DNA of 64,000 bases from Yamagishiella unicocca (taxonomy: Eukaryota; Chlorophyta; Chlorophyceae; Chlamydomonadales; Volvocaceae), in contig BDSL01000008.1 in assembly GCA_003116995.1 (NCBI GenBank), positions 496,001 through 560,000 of the forward strand, given 5' to 3'. Position numbers and translations under genes: made by a program. A model generated the notes under the pieces. That model made no database searches. It was not told the DNA's origin and saw nothing but the letters and a program-made list of their open reading frames with translations. Position 1 is the first letter of the stretch. The number at the start of each line of letters is the position of its first letter. Shown here in pieces: positions 47,328-58,347 of this stretch.

Positions 47328-48562
47328 CGGTGGCCACCAGCAGCCATCGCCCAGGGATACGGGGGGCCCGATGACTGACTAGCAATAGTGGTATTTTTTT
47401 CCGGCCAAAGACCATAAGCAGGATCTGACTAGCCTCACGCTGTTGAGACGTTGCGATCGGACGCGAGAGGTCTCCTCTAACCGTTGCATGCAGACGACAA
47501 GGATACAAACGGGTGCAAACGAGACACACTACCGAAAAACGCACACTCAATTCGCCCTTCGGCACTCGAAAAATAAATGGTTCAATATTGGACGCGAGCA
47601 GGTCGGCGCGACGCGCCTAACGAACGTTCATTGCAACTTGCAACACCCAACCGCACCCAACGGCGGACTCGTGCGGCGCTCTATCGACAACGCCCAACCG
47701 CCAGCCTGCGCCGTGCTTACGTCTCTTGCCGTCCTTACCCTTGGCCGTTAGCGCTCAACTGGTTCTCAGCGTGCACCAGCAGCCTGGCCAGGAGCGCTAC
47801 CGACCACGAAGCCACCTTAGCAGGGCCCTATGTGGCTGTAGGTATTACCGAGGCCCTGCGTAGCGGTTGTGAAGTGGTACAGAGGCCCCGCCTGGTAGTA
47901 ACATTTTACAGGGCCATCCTAGCAGGGCCCTTCGCGGTAACGGGCAAGTAGGAACTTACCGCAGTGCCCAGCGTAACGCTGACATCCACAACAGGCTGAC
48001 CGCTCGGCGCTCACCCCTGGCGTGCAAACATGCGATCGCCGGTCTCCCTCAAGGTGGCACGTTCGCTAGAAAGTGCTGGGGACCTATGCCTTATGACACC
48101 CAGGGCGCGACCGGGAGACGGGGAGAGGCCCTCCGGTCACTTGATACCTCTTTAAGTCTTTATCGCGCACTCCGCAGCCGAACACGTCTGCCCGCCTCAG
48201 ATATTGCCTGTCGCCGCTCCATGATCCACGATATTTCTTTCTCGGTGTATCTCTGCCCCAAACCTACGGTGTCGGGTAGGGGGTAGCCGTCACCCGACGT
48301 TTACACTCTTTGGCCAACTGCAACAGCAGCAACAACTTCATACGGTACTGTCACAGCGCGCACTCTGCCGACCGCCTGTTGCGAGTAGTCTTCTCCCAGC
48401 TCTCCCCCTGCCCCCGTGACAATGCTGGGCATCACCCACCAGTGCGACGCAGGCTGGGCCGCTTCAACACCGACGTTACGCTGGGCCGGCTCAACACCGA
48501 CGTTACGCCCACATATCCACCTGGGACAACAGCGCGTGCGCACTCAACACGTGCGCCTTGTC

Positions 48563-48642
48563 CTTTTCAGTGTGCGGCGATGTGCCCGACGGTTCTTCCT
48601 TTTGGTCTCTGGAACGCACTGTAACTTGTACCACTTGTACCA
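48563..48642 (+). repeat. Dispersed repeat family A, diverged copy
   Basis: Contains TTTTCAGTG, GGCGATGTGCCCGACGGTTC, GGAACGCACTGTAACTTGTA and a degenerate tail. Confidence 0.65.
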
Positions 48643-49190
48643 CGTGCACACGCAATAGGCACGTCTGGTGATTGTGTGCATGCATACTGAGCACCGCCAG
48701 TGTCCGACCAAAGAGGCGCCACACCGACCAGCGGCCAAGCGCCAAGGCCCAAGCGAAAGACGCGGGCCAGAGCCAATACGCGCGCCAGTGCCAGCGCCGT
48801 CGACGCATGTGCCTGCACAGGACCTGCCCTCGCCACAATTGCCCCAGGACAATGCCGCCTCCTTCATTTTGGTCTTCTCTCACAGGCTTCAAGCTTCAGC
48901 GCTGCTCTTCCCTCCTACATGTCATGCTGCTCTTCTCTCCTAGACTTCCCGCTGCTCTTCTCTCCGAGGTAGATCGCCGCCCGGCCGCGAATCGCGCGCT
49001 GCCCGAGCTCCCCAGCGCGCCGCCGCACCCGGCGACGCACCACCGCCACGGCAGTCGCCTCTTCCCTCCCTGACTCCCTCCGTGCTGGGCGCCCACCTCA
49101 ACGGTAACCACACCGCGCACGCCCCCTCCAGGTCCAGACCGCCGCCCGGCCCCTATCGAGAGGACTGCCGCCCTGCATGAAAAGCCTGAC

Positions 49191-52100
49191 TCATCGCGTG
49201 CGTGCAAGGCGCGAACCCGGGCCATCCCTGGAGCCCCGTGACGACCCCGCCGCCCCGCCCTTGCCTCCCAGCAGGAGCTGCCGCCTGATCTTGCCGCTCC
49301 ATCCCTTGAACGGCGACACGCCGCCAAGGCGCAGCTGCTCCGCCAGGGCGGCGCCGCTCCAGGAAGCCCCAGACCGCCATGTCCACAGCCGCTGCAGCTG
49401 GTGGTGTTGGCGGTGTTGGTGGTGGTGTTGGTGGTGGTGGTGGTGGTGCTGCTGCTGATGATACTGGCGGTGCAAGGCAGTAGCCGCGTCCCGCACCGCC
49501 GCCGCCGCCGCTGCTGCTGCAGCCGCTGCAGCCGCGGCGCTGTGAGCAGACATCGAGTGCAGCGGCTGATGTTGTCGGGCCGCAGCGCGGTTCGCGTGGG
49601 GGGGCAGTGACTGGTGCTGCTCGCTAGCCAGTAGTAGCCGCCGCATAGCCGCCACCACCTGCGTCCTCGCCCCTGCACCGGCGGAGGCGGCCGCGGCGGC
49701 CGCGGCTGAGGATGGGATCGCGGCGGGGCTGGCATCTGTTGCTCCGGAACCATCCCATCCAGCCGCCACGACCCGCACTCCAACTCCGTCAGGGGAGCAG
49801 CGGGTGGCGGCGGCGGCAGCGGCGGATGGTTCCGGAGCAACAGCGGACCTCTCCAGCAGGGATGGGAACTCAGGTCCCCAGCTGCCCTGGCGCTCACCCA
49901 GCCCATAGCTGCTGCCCGCATTGCTGCCGCCCCCGACGTCCATGGCGGCGGCCCAGACACCGCCGCCGTCGATGCTGCTGCCGTACGACGCGGCCGCCGC
50001 AGCGGCGCCGACGCAGCAACAGTTGGCGGTGCCTGGCATGTGCGGCATCGAGCTCTCCGGTAGCAGCATCACAGCCGCACCCCACATGCCAGCCACACCC
50101 AACGCGCGCTCCCACACGCTGCCGCCGCCGCCGCCGCCGCCGCCGCTCCCGGCCGCTGCCGCAGCTGTGGCCCCCCCAGCGTCACCAGCTGCTGCAGCCG
50201 CCGCAGCCGCAGCCGCAGCCGCTGTAGCTGTAGCAGCGCGTGTCGCCACCTCCTCTGCCTGCCGCTGCTGCCAGATGCGCGGCAGTAACGGCAGCAGGGC
50301 GGACAGGAGTCGCGGCATGGCGGGCAGCAGCGCCCGCGCCAGCTTGGGCAGCAGCGGTTTTACGGCGGCCCACATCTCCGCCAGCACCGGAGCGGCTCGG
50401 TCTCGTAGCTCCGGCATGATGGGCAGCAGGCGCGCAGTGGCCTCGGGCAAAAGCAGCAGCGCCCTCACGGCCGCCTGCGGCACCGTGTCTGGTATCATGA
50501 CGCGGCGCATGCGGGGGGCCGTGCTGCGGCTTGAGGCGTCGGCGGCAGCGTCGGCGGCAGCGGCGGCGGCAGCGGCGGCGGCGGCAGCAGCGGCGGCGGC
50601 GGTGGCGGCATTTGGCGACGATTGAGGCCTGGGCGGAGTGGAGGCGGCGGTATCCGCGGACGCGCCGGCGGCGGCGCCGGCGCTGGTGGCGGCGCCGGCG
50701 GAAGGGTGTGTATGTACGGACGCCGCCGACGTGCGGTTCGTACTGCTGGCGGAGGCGGAGCCGGAGGCAGAGCCGGCGGAAGCGCACGCCTTGACGCTCG
50801 TGCGATGTCGGCGAGGGGGGAAGCGGGGGACCGAGGGCGAGGGCGCCAGTGGGGGCGGCAGGGTGCGCCTGCTGGTTACGGCGGCGGAGCGAGCCGGGCC
50901 AGCACGGCCGGTGGTGGCAGTGGCAGCGGCTCTGGAGCCCGCTGCCACGTCATCACTCTCAATCCCATCGGGCCCGACCACACCGCCGGATGTCGGTGCC
51001 GGCTGGCAGCCGCCAGCGGTTGTTGCGGCCTGCACGGCGCCGTCGGGATCTGTGGATCCGGACTCCGTCAGCTCCGCCGCGGGGATGTCGGGCATGCGGC
51101 CCGGAGGACCCGAGACGGGTGCTGCCTGCGAACGACGCTGCGGCACCGCCAGGGCGCCAGCGGGGGAGGACAAAGACGTCGCGACGTCTCCTCGCCTTCC
51201 TCCTCCGCCGCCCTCAGCAGCTGCTCCGCGCCCGAGCGCCAACTCCGCTTCCACTGCCCGGCTCGTCTCTGCCACCGCCGTCGGGTTCTCCACAACCGCC
51301 GCCGTCGATGCTGCCGCCGTCGAGGCCGCCGCCACCGGCGGCGGCAGCGGCGGCGGCTCGAAGCGCAGCGGCTGAGGCAGCAGGCTGAGGAAGCCGCGCT
51401 CCGCAGCCGCCGGCAGCGGTGGCAGGCTCCACGCCAGGCGCCGCAGCAGCGGCCGAATGGCGCGGCGGGGGTGGATGCGATGCAGGCGGCTCGCTAGGCC
51501 ACGCAGCGGCAGGACTCCTGACGGCTGCGGTGCGTCGGCGTCCGCCTCCGAAACCAACGTGGCGATGCGCCGTACAACAGTGCTCCGCCAAGTGGGGTCC
51601 TTGAGCAGCTCGCCTTTGGGCAGTGGAATTGAGGGGCCGGGAGTGGGGTCGCGATTGCGGGGCGGCGGGTTATAACAAAGGAACCGGGGCGGGGGGGGGG
51701 ATGATTAGTGGCTTGATGGAGGAAAGGCTGGGGTGGAGTATGTGTGGCACCGAGTAAGGCACCGCTGGTCTCCTGCGTTTACTTGCGGACACACACACAG
51801 TGCGCCCCCAGCTAGCAGCAACCTCAAGACCCCAAACACGACGTGCTGGAATCCCAGCCCCGGGATCTAAAACCCAAACCCGCGCCCCCCCCCGCCCCCC
51901 CACCATGGTCCAGGCGGGGGTGCACCATGACGGCGTCCCCGCGGCCCGCCCCCCGCAGCATTGCCTCCAGGGAGGGCGCCGAAAGCAGGTAGTCCCGCCC
52001 CGCCAGCACCACTAGGGAGTGAGGCGGCAGCTGGTGGGGCCTGCGGGTGCCGCGTGTGGTGGGGGGGGTGGGTGGCACGGAGACCAGGTCACACGTACGA

Positions 52101-53932
52101 CATAGGAGCCCAGGTCACACGTACGACATAGGAGCCCAGGTCACACGTACGACATAGGAGCCCGGGTCGCACGTACGACACACGAGCCCAGGTCACACGT
52201 ACGACACAGGAGACGGAAAGGTGTGATGGGGGAGAGGGAGTAGGGAGTGTCACGGGAGGGGAGAACCGCAGCTAGCAGACGGAGACGCAGACGGACATGC
52301 GGCCCTGCAGGTGCCTCCTGACTCACTCCGCGCCTCCCAACCGCTGGAGAGAGCTTTTGGTGGCAGCCACCCAAGAGGAGCAATGGTGCACACCAGAACC
52401 ACCATCTCCCGTACTTTACACGCCAACTCGTGTCGCGGACAAGCCCCCTCCCTCCCCTCCCGCCACCCACCACATGTTGATGTCGGCCCAACGGAAACTA
52501 ACCGTCATAGCGACGGCGGTGTGCAGGTCCCGGATGAACATGCCCTGCGGGCGCAACCCGGGGGGAGCCAGGCCAGGGCGGGCACACGATGTTTCAAAAG
52601 GTCAGGCGGGCTGGCTGGAAAACAAATCTGATAATCACCAAGCGAAGAAGCCCCCTGCGCGTGGATTCAACAAGCGTGCAATCCTGGGGGCCGCCTTCAC
52701 GGCTAAGGGCGAGTCCCCCAAGACGTACGGTGCCGTACCTTGAAGGTGAGCCACGCCCACTCACGCGCCGCCGTCTCCGCCGCCTCCGCCGCCCGGCGCA
52801 GCGTCGCCGCCAGTGACCCCACTGCCCGCGCCGCCACCGGTCTGCCCAGCGGCGTCCCTCCGCGAGCCAGTCGCGATCCAACGTCCCGCCGTACGACATC
52901 GGCAGCGGCCGCGGCGGCGGCCGCGGCCTCCGCCGTCGCGCCCGTCGCCGTCGCGCCCGCCGCCGCCGCCGCCAATTGGATGCCCGTGCGCGCCGCCGCG
53001 GCGGCGGCAGCCGCCGCCACCACCTCCTCCCGCGCCGCCGCGGCGTCGGCGGCCGCCGCGTTTGCGGCGCCCTGCGCCGCCGTGGCGGCGGCGTCGGCGG
53101 CATCCACCGCCGTACGCGCCGCGACGCTGGCTACGGTGGCAGCAGCGTGCTGGCGGCGCTGGGTCTGCGCCGCCTTCTCGCTGGGTGCGCGTAGGTGGAA
53201 GTAGATAGAGCCGCGCAGCAGCTGGGGCATCATCATGCCGAAGCACACGGCGTCTAGCAGCACTAGGGAGTGGACCTGCCGTGTGGGGCGACGAGCAGAT
53301 GGCGGAGTTGTCGCGGTCGGGTGCGTAGACAGAAGTAAGGAGGGGAAGGTCGGTGGAGGGCGTATGCCAGGACGCCCTTAAAACCCAAAGAGCGGCAGCT
53401 CAAGCGACGCCAGTCGGCGCGGCTACAGGAGCACCAACAGCCTGCACCCTGGTATGACGCGGTCGGTGGGCAAGGCCACCCGCGACGAGGGCCGCCAAAG
53501 GTCCTTCTGCACTCGCGATAGTGGTAGCGGTGGAGGGGGTATGCCAGGACGCTCCTAAAGCCCTGTTATCCAACAGGAGTACAGGACCGCAACGAGCCAC
53601 TCCGGCAGACGCTGCCGTCTTCGGTCAACATGAACCGATGTACATCCTTAAAACCTCCACCAACCCTTCCCCAAACCCGGGACCCTCTTCCCCGCCCCCT
53701 CCTGCAAATTCGTCCTCGGCCGCACCTGTTGCGGGAAGAGCTTGCTGAAGCGCGCCGCTACGAGAGTGCCGTACGAATGGCCGACGAGGGTGGCGCGGCA
53801 GTAGCCCAGGGCACGCAGCGCCTCCGAAACCCCGGCCGCCATCTCGTCCACACTGCGACAGCAGGAAAGTCGTTGCATGACACCGTTGCATGTCGTACAC
53901 ACAACGGCCGCAGGTTTCGGTCAGGCAGACCT

Positions 53933-53976
<44 letters not shown>

Positions 53977-56900
53977 CCCCCTTCAGTCTTCCTATTTTTT
54001 GGTGCATGTACAACAAGCTAGGAGAGCAGCCGACAAGTAAGCCGCACATCGGACGCAACGCAGCGCAACGCAACGTGACGCACTCACCTGGGCACATGAG
54101 GCGTAAGCCGCATCGACACGTGCTTGTACTCGAGCACCACCAGCGGCCGGTCGGGGCAGGCGCGCGCCAGCTCGTCCAGGAGCTTCTGGTAAGGCAGGAG
54201 GCCAATGCCGATTCCGTGCAGGAACACGATAGGCGGCTTGCCGCCGGGTGCGCGCGGCGGCATCGTGAGTACGGCAGCGCCAGCCACAGGGGCGGCGGCG
54301 GTGGCGCCGCCGTCCGCCACCGCCGCCGCTTCATCAGGCCGCAGCAGCGGCGGACTGCAGAGCGCTAGAGAGAGTGTCAGGAGGAGGGCACCCCGCAGGT
54401 CTGCACTCGTGCTTGCGATAACATGGGAGCTAGGGACACTGCCGTGTGTCTGCGCAGCAGCGGCAGCGGCTGCGGCTGCGGCTGCGGCTGCGGCTGCTGT
54501 TGCGGCGGCGGTGGTTGCGGTGGTGGTGGTGGTGCTGGCGCGGTTGGTGCTGCCAGCGGCACCGCCGTGAGGAGGTGTGACTCCGACTCCGACGCCGACT
54601 CCGACTCCGCCGCCACCGCCAATAGCCACAGTGGCCGCAGCAGCCGCTGCGGCGGCGGCAGCGGCGGCGGCGGAGTCGGAGTCAGCGGCGGTGCCGGTGC
54701 CGCCCTCCGAGGTGTCCGCAGCGACCCGCGGGTCGAGCTTGTAGGCGGCGAAAAGGGGATGTACCCACTTGCGGTAGCCTGCGCAAGGCAGGATGGCGAG
54801 ACTGTTTGTGGTAGTACGGTAGTAACTGTTTTCTTAACTGTTACAGTGGGTTCCAGACCAGGAGGTAGAACCATCGGGCACATCGCCTGACACTGAAGGA
54901 GACGAAAGAGAGAACGTTTGTGGTGTCGTGGTGGAGGGAGGGGCCCCTGGCGGCGCATGTCAGGACTCTTAAGGAACGAGCCTTGCATCGGGCGGCTCGC
55001 ACTACTGCCGGCGTTCCGCATCCCAAACCCATCCAAACCCTCCGCCTCTCCACACACACCCCGCCTCGCAAGGCCGAGCCGCTTGGCGATGCTCAGCAGC
55101 TCCGTCAGGCCGTACAGCACAGCGGGCCTGTACGACACCCTGAGCGGCTCCCGCAGGTGGGCCATGACGCGGCGGCCGGGGGTGCTGCCGGGCGCGAAGC
55201 GGCAGCCCGCCGCCGCCTCCAGCGCCGCCAGCTGCAACTCCAGGGAGGCGCCACCGCCGGGAAGCGCCGCCACGTCTTCCCTGCGGTGCAGCCGGGGCAC
55301 GGGGAGGTGAGGTGAGGAGGGGAGGCGCGGGGGGAGGGGCGGCGGGGGCGGGTGATGACTAGCGATGCATGGAGGCGGGAAGTGGCGACGTGCGTCTGCA
55401 CCTCCACCCTGCCGTCGCACCCCTCTCCCGCAGAAAGAGGAGCGCACCGGGTGCTCCCCCAGAACGCGTAGGCGAGGAAGTCGGCGGCGTCGCCACGGAG
55501 GATGCGACCCAGACCTGCCGCCCGCGCCGCCGCAGTCGGGGACGCGGTGGCGGCTCCGATGTTGCCATGAGCGCTGCTGGCAGCGGCTTCATCTGGGTCG
55601 TCAGCGGCTTCGCGGTCGCCATCGCTCCAGAACCAGTCCTGTTTTTTATTATTTGGGGTCACCCGATGCGCGAGGAATGAGCTTGTCGCATGGTCGGGCT
55701 GATGAGTAATGCCGAATAGCGTCACGAGCCGGTGTCTGGAGAAATGCGCAACGATCCCATCCTTAAAACCCAGAGCGAAAGAACCCCTACAGAGTAAAGA
55801 TATATAAAACTTGATGGAAAATAATTTTGGACTGGGAAAAACGCTACGCATGCAAGACCCAGGGCATTACTGTACTGTTCCCGAAACTTCTGTGTACTGG
55901 ACTGGTCGTAGCCGAACGGGCGCTATCGATTGCCGGTACCGCGGGCACTATCGATTACCGGTACGAGCGGGCACTATCGATTGCCTCAACAAGAGTAACT
56001 GAGATGAAAGCAAAACCTACCACGAGCCAGTGCCGCTATAATAAAAGATTACTAGTGTGGTGTGAGCTACTTACTGTCAGGAACGTGTCCATTGATACGT
56101 GCCGCAGCAGGCCAGCTCGGCTGTGACTGAACAGCTGCCATAGTACCTCTACATCTTCAGGGCACCTGCGACCGGCGATAGATACATATTGTGCCTTACA
56201 ACGATACCAGCGAGGCACGATGCCGGACTCTTGCATACTAGTTTTGGCCTTCTACTTGCGGCTCGCTCGTTTATGATTAAAGCTCGTGTTCAGCAAATAG
56301 GCGCGACGAAATGCAATAATGATTGCGTGTCACCATGCCGTTGGCGATGCGATGGCTCCAGCGGCTGGGAGTTATGCGACTGGGAGCTATGCGCTCCTAT
56401 GTGCTCATCGGCGCTGACAAAGATATCCACGTTTTCGGCGGGCCCCGCCTCGCCGATGCCCCCGGCTTAATGATAACTTTGCTCCTGTTCTCCAGCGCCG
56501 AGGCCGACCCCGGCAACACACCGGCTCCCTGCCTAGAGTCGCTAACCTTGACATGCATGCTCATCGGAGTTTGCACATCGTACGCGTGGAAGTCCCTCAC
56601 GCAGCCGCAGCCGCACCCAGCCCCCCCATGGCACTCCCCCGGGGGAGGGGGGAGAAGTGCAACCCCCCTTCCGTCGATAGCAGCACCCGCGCCCCCCCTC
56701 CCCCAGCTCCCAACCCGCCAACCAAACGCCCCTCCGGGGTCCGCTTACCTCCTCCACCTCCCAACTCCGCCGTTGCCCCCTCATACGTACCCTGCAGCAC
56801 CCCCCCCCCCATGCGCGCGCGTCCCCGTGTCCGAAGGCTATGCACCCACTACATTTCCCCAGTCGCGTTAGCGGTTCTTTTATTGTCACCCCCCATGCGC

Positions 56901-57905
56901 CAGCTATCCTATCCCTGTCATGTAAGCTGTCCTTATGCCCCCCTCCATGCCGTCCATTCCTCCCGTCCCCCTCCATGTGCCGACCCACGGGTCTGCCCCT
57001 CAATGCCGTCCTCCTCACCTGACCTCCTCCCGGACGGCCCGCACCACCCCGTTGTAGCGGCTGTAGCGAGCTAGCATCCACAGCGCGAACGAGGCCTCGC
57101 TCACTAGGACCAGCTGACCCATGGGACTGCCGGCGCCGCCGCACGCCTGACCAGTGGGGAGCGAGTGGCGCGGCGGCGGTGCAGTTGGCGGCGGGGGAGA
57201 GCGGGGGAGCAGGGGGGAACAGCGGGGGAAGAGGAGAGGGTTACCCAAGGGCCGGCCAGAAGTGTCATGTAGCTGTCAGCTAGGGCGTCGGCTAGCGGAC
57301 ATCCGCAACAAAAGAAAACACACCTCATCCCCACCCCCACCCCCACCCCCGCGCGCGCTGCATGAACGCTGTCCGCTGGGTGGTCTTGGCATCTGCCGTG
57401 CGTCCCTCACCTGCACCACGGCGGCCACGACCCCCAGCGACAGGAGGGACAGTCCGTCTAGGGACACGTCCCAGGCAGCAGCCGGGTTGCCGGCAGCAGG
57501 GGGGTTGAGCGGGGCCGCCGGCTGCGGCAGCGGCGGGGGCAGGCCTTCCCGAAGCGCGCCGGGGCGGACATCGCTCGGTGTTGACAGCGCCGAAGGCAAG
57601 GACGCGGAGCGACGTCCCATGCCGTTCTTCCTGTTGGTGGTGGTGGCCGTGGTGGTGGTGGTGGTGGTATTGCCGTCGATGACTCCCACGGTGCTGCCGT
57701 GGCGGCTATAGCTGCCGCTGGCGTTGGCGCTGCTAGGGGTGGCTTCTCCGGGTCCGGGTTTGCCGCTTCGGCTGCTGGCCGAGTCCGTGCTGGCGGAGCC
57801 GTTGGGACGAGTAGGTTGCGACGTGGGGGCCTGTTGGCTGAGGGGCTGATGGCGCCACCAACCAGGCGTGAAGCCTCTGTGCGCGCGTTTGGTTGCGGGC
57901 TCCAT
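49191..57905 (-). CDS. Alpha/beta hydrolase with very long low-complexity C-terminal extension
   Basis: Ten exons: 57411-57905, 57024-57146, 55448-55638, 55060-55280, 54088-54778, 53726-53852, 52739-53275, 52471-52544, 51904-52040, 49191-51613 (1672 aa). All junctions keep phase, though the donor of exon 2 (GTCAGG) is non-ideal. Exons 1-2 hold hydrophobic segments (SLLSLGVVAAVVQ, QLVLVSEASFALWMLARYS), so a membrane anchor is likely. Catalytic parts: oxyanion region FLHGIGIG near 529-536, nucleophile elbow GHSYG (Ser 600), Asp 836 in LVVLAGRDYLL and His 865 in RLDHGELLKDP. Exon 7 inserts about 150 Ala-rich residues. The last exon alone encodes 806 residues, mostly Ala/Ser/Pro-rich, with one conserved-looking amphipathic stretch at 50240-50500. 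The substrate is unknown; esterase or lipase activity is inferred from the fold. Confidence 0.85.
52085..52212. repeat. 26-bp tandem repeat, five copies, in a hydrolase intron
   Basis: Five direct copies of a unit starting AGGTCACACGTACGACATAG, inside the intron between exons 8 and 9. Confidence 0.9.
53937..53975. repeat. (CA)n microsatellite in a hydrolase intron
   Basis: About nineteen CA dinucleotides in a row between exons 5 and 6. Confidence 0.95.
54835..54902 (-). repeat. Dispersed repeat family A, copy
   Basis: Minus-strand reading has TTCAGTGTCAGGCGATGTGC, CCGATGGTTCTACCTCCTGG and AACCCACTGTAACAGTTA. It sits in the hydrolase intron between exons 4 and 5, in the gene's own orientation. 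Confidence 0.75.
56826..56885 (+). repeat. Dispersed intronic motif family B, copy
   Basis: Contains GTGTCCGAAGGCTATGCACC, CACTACATTTCCCCAGTCG and GTTAGCGGTTCTTTTA, similar to blocks at 59500-59710. It lies in the intron between hydrolase exons 2 and 3. Confidence 0.5.
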
Positions 57906-58347
57906 GCGGATGCTGAGTGCTTCGCTTTAGACAGCTTTAGATGTGATACGTAATCGCGAATGAAAAAGCAGGCGAATAAAAGAGACAATGCAGGTGGAGA
58001 TACTGCGCGGTGTTTGCGGGAAAAAAGAGGTCAAGTTGGGACCTGGCTGTCCTGTGACGCAGGCGACCGTCAACGGCAAGCGTCCCGTGGGTCGTTCGGA
58101 ACGCTTGGCGCGAGCCGCAGCAGGCTGCGCCCTGTGGTTGCTTGCGCCCCAGTAAATGTCACGTGAACTCCTCAAGTACGTAGCCGTCGCGTAATCCGAG
58201 AGAGCAGCGTTTTCGGTTCGCTTGTATTCGTCGGGGATCGCGAAGAGCGCAATTTGGGTCACGAAGATGACGGCTGTGCGGCTGTCTAGCTCAGCGTGGA
58301 GTTTCGATCCTAGTTTGTTTCCGGTTTAGCTCTCCTTCCGAAAGGAA
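57906..58347. promoter_or_regulatory. Divergent promoter region, hydrolase / small basic protein gene
   Basis: About 440 bases separate the two divergent start codons. No specific elements are assigned. Confidence 0.45.

Larger units (their letters stand above)
44250..49190. other. Gene-poor region
   Basis: Nearly 5 kb between the RWP-RK stop and the stop of the hydrolase gene on the other strand. The longest frames have no recognisable domain and no in-phase exon neighbours. Contents I can name are a four-copy 25-bp repeat, two copies of dispersed family A, GT-rich tracts near 46670-46720 and, at the right end, the hydrolase 3' UTR (minus-strand TGTAA at 48301-48305). Confidence 0.6.

Noticed and set aside
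50849..51497. Long plus-strand Arg/Gly- or Ala-rich frames opposite the hydrolase.
   Set aside because: GC-rich antisense shadows of the long terminal exon, without splice partners or domains.
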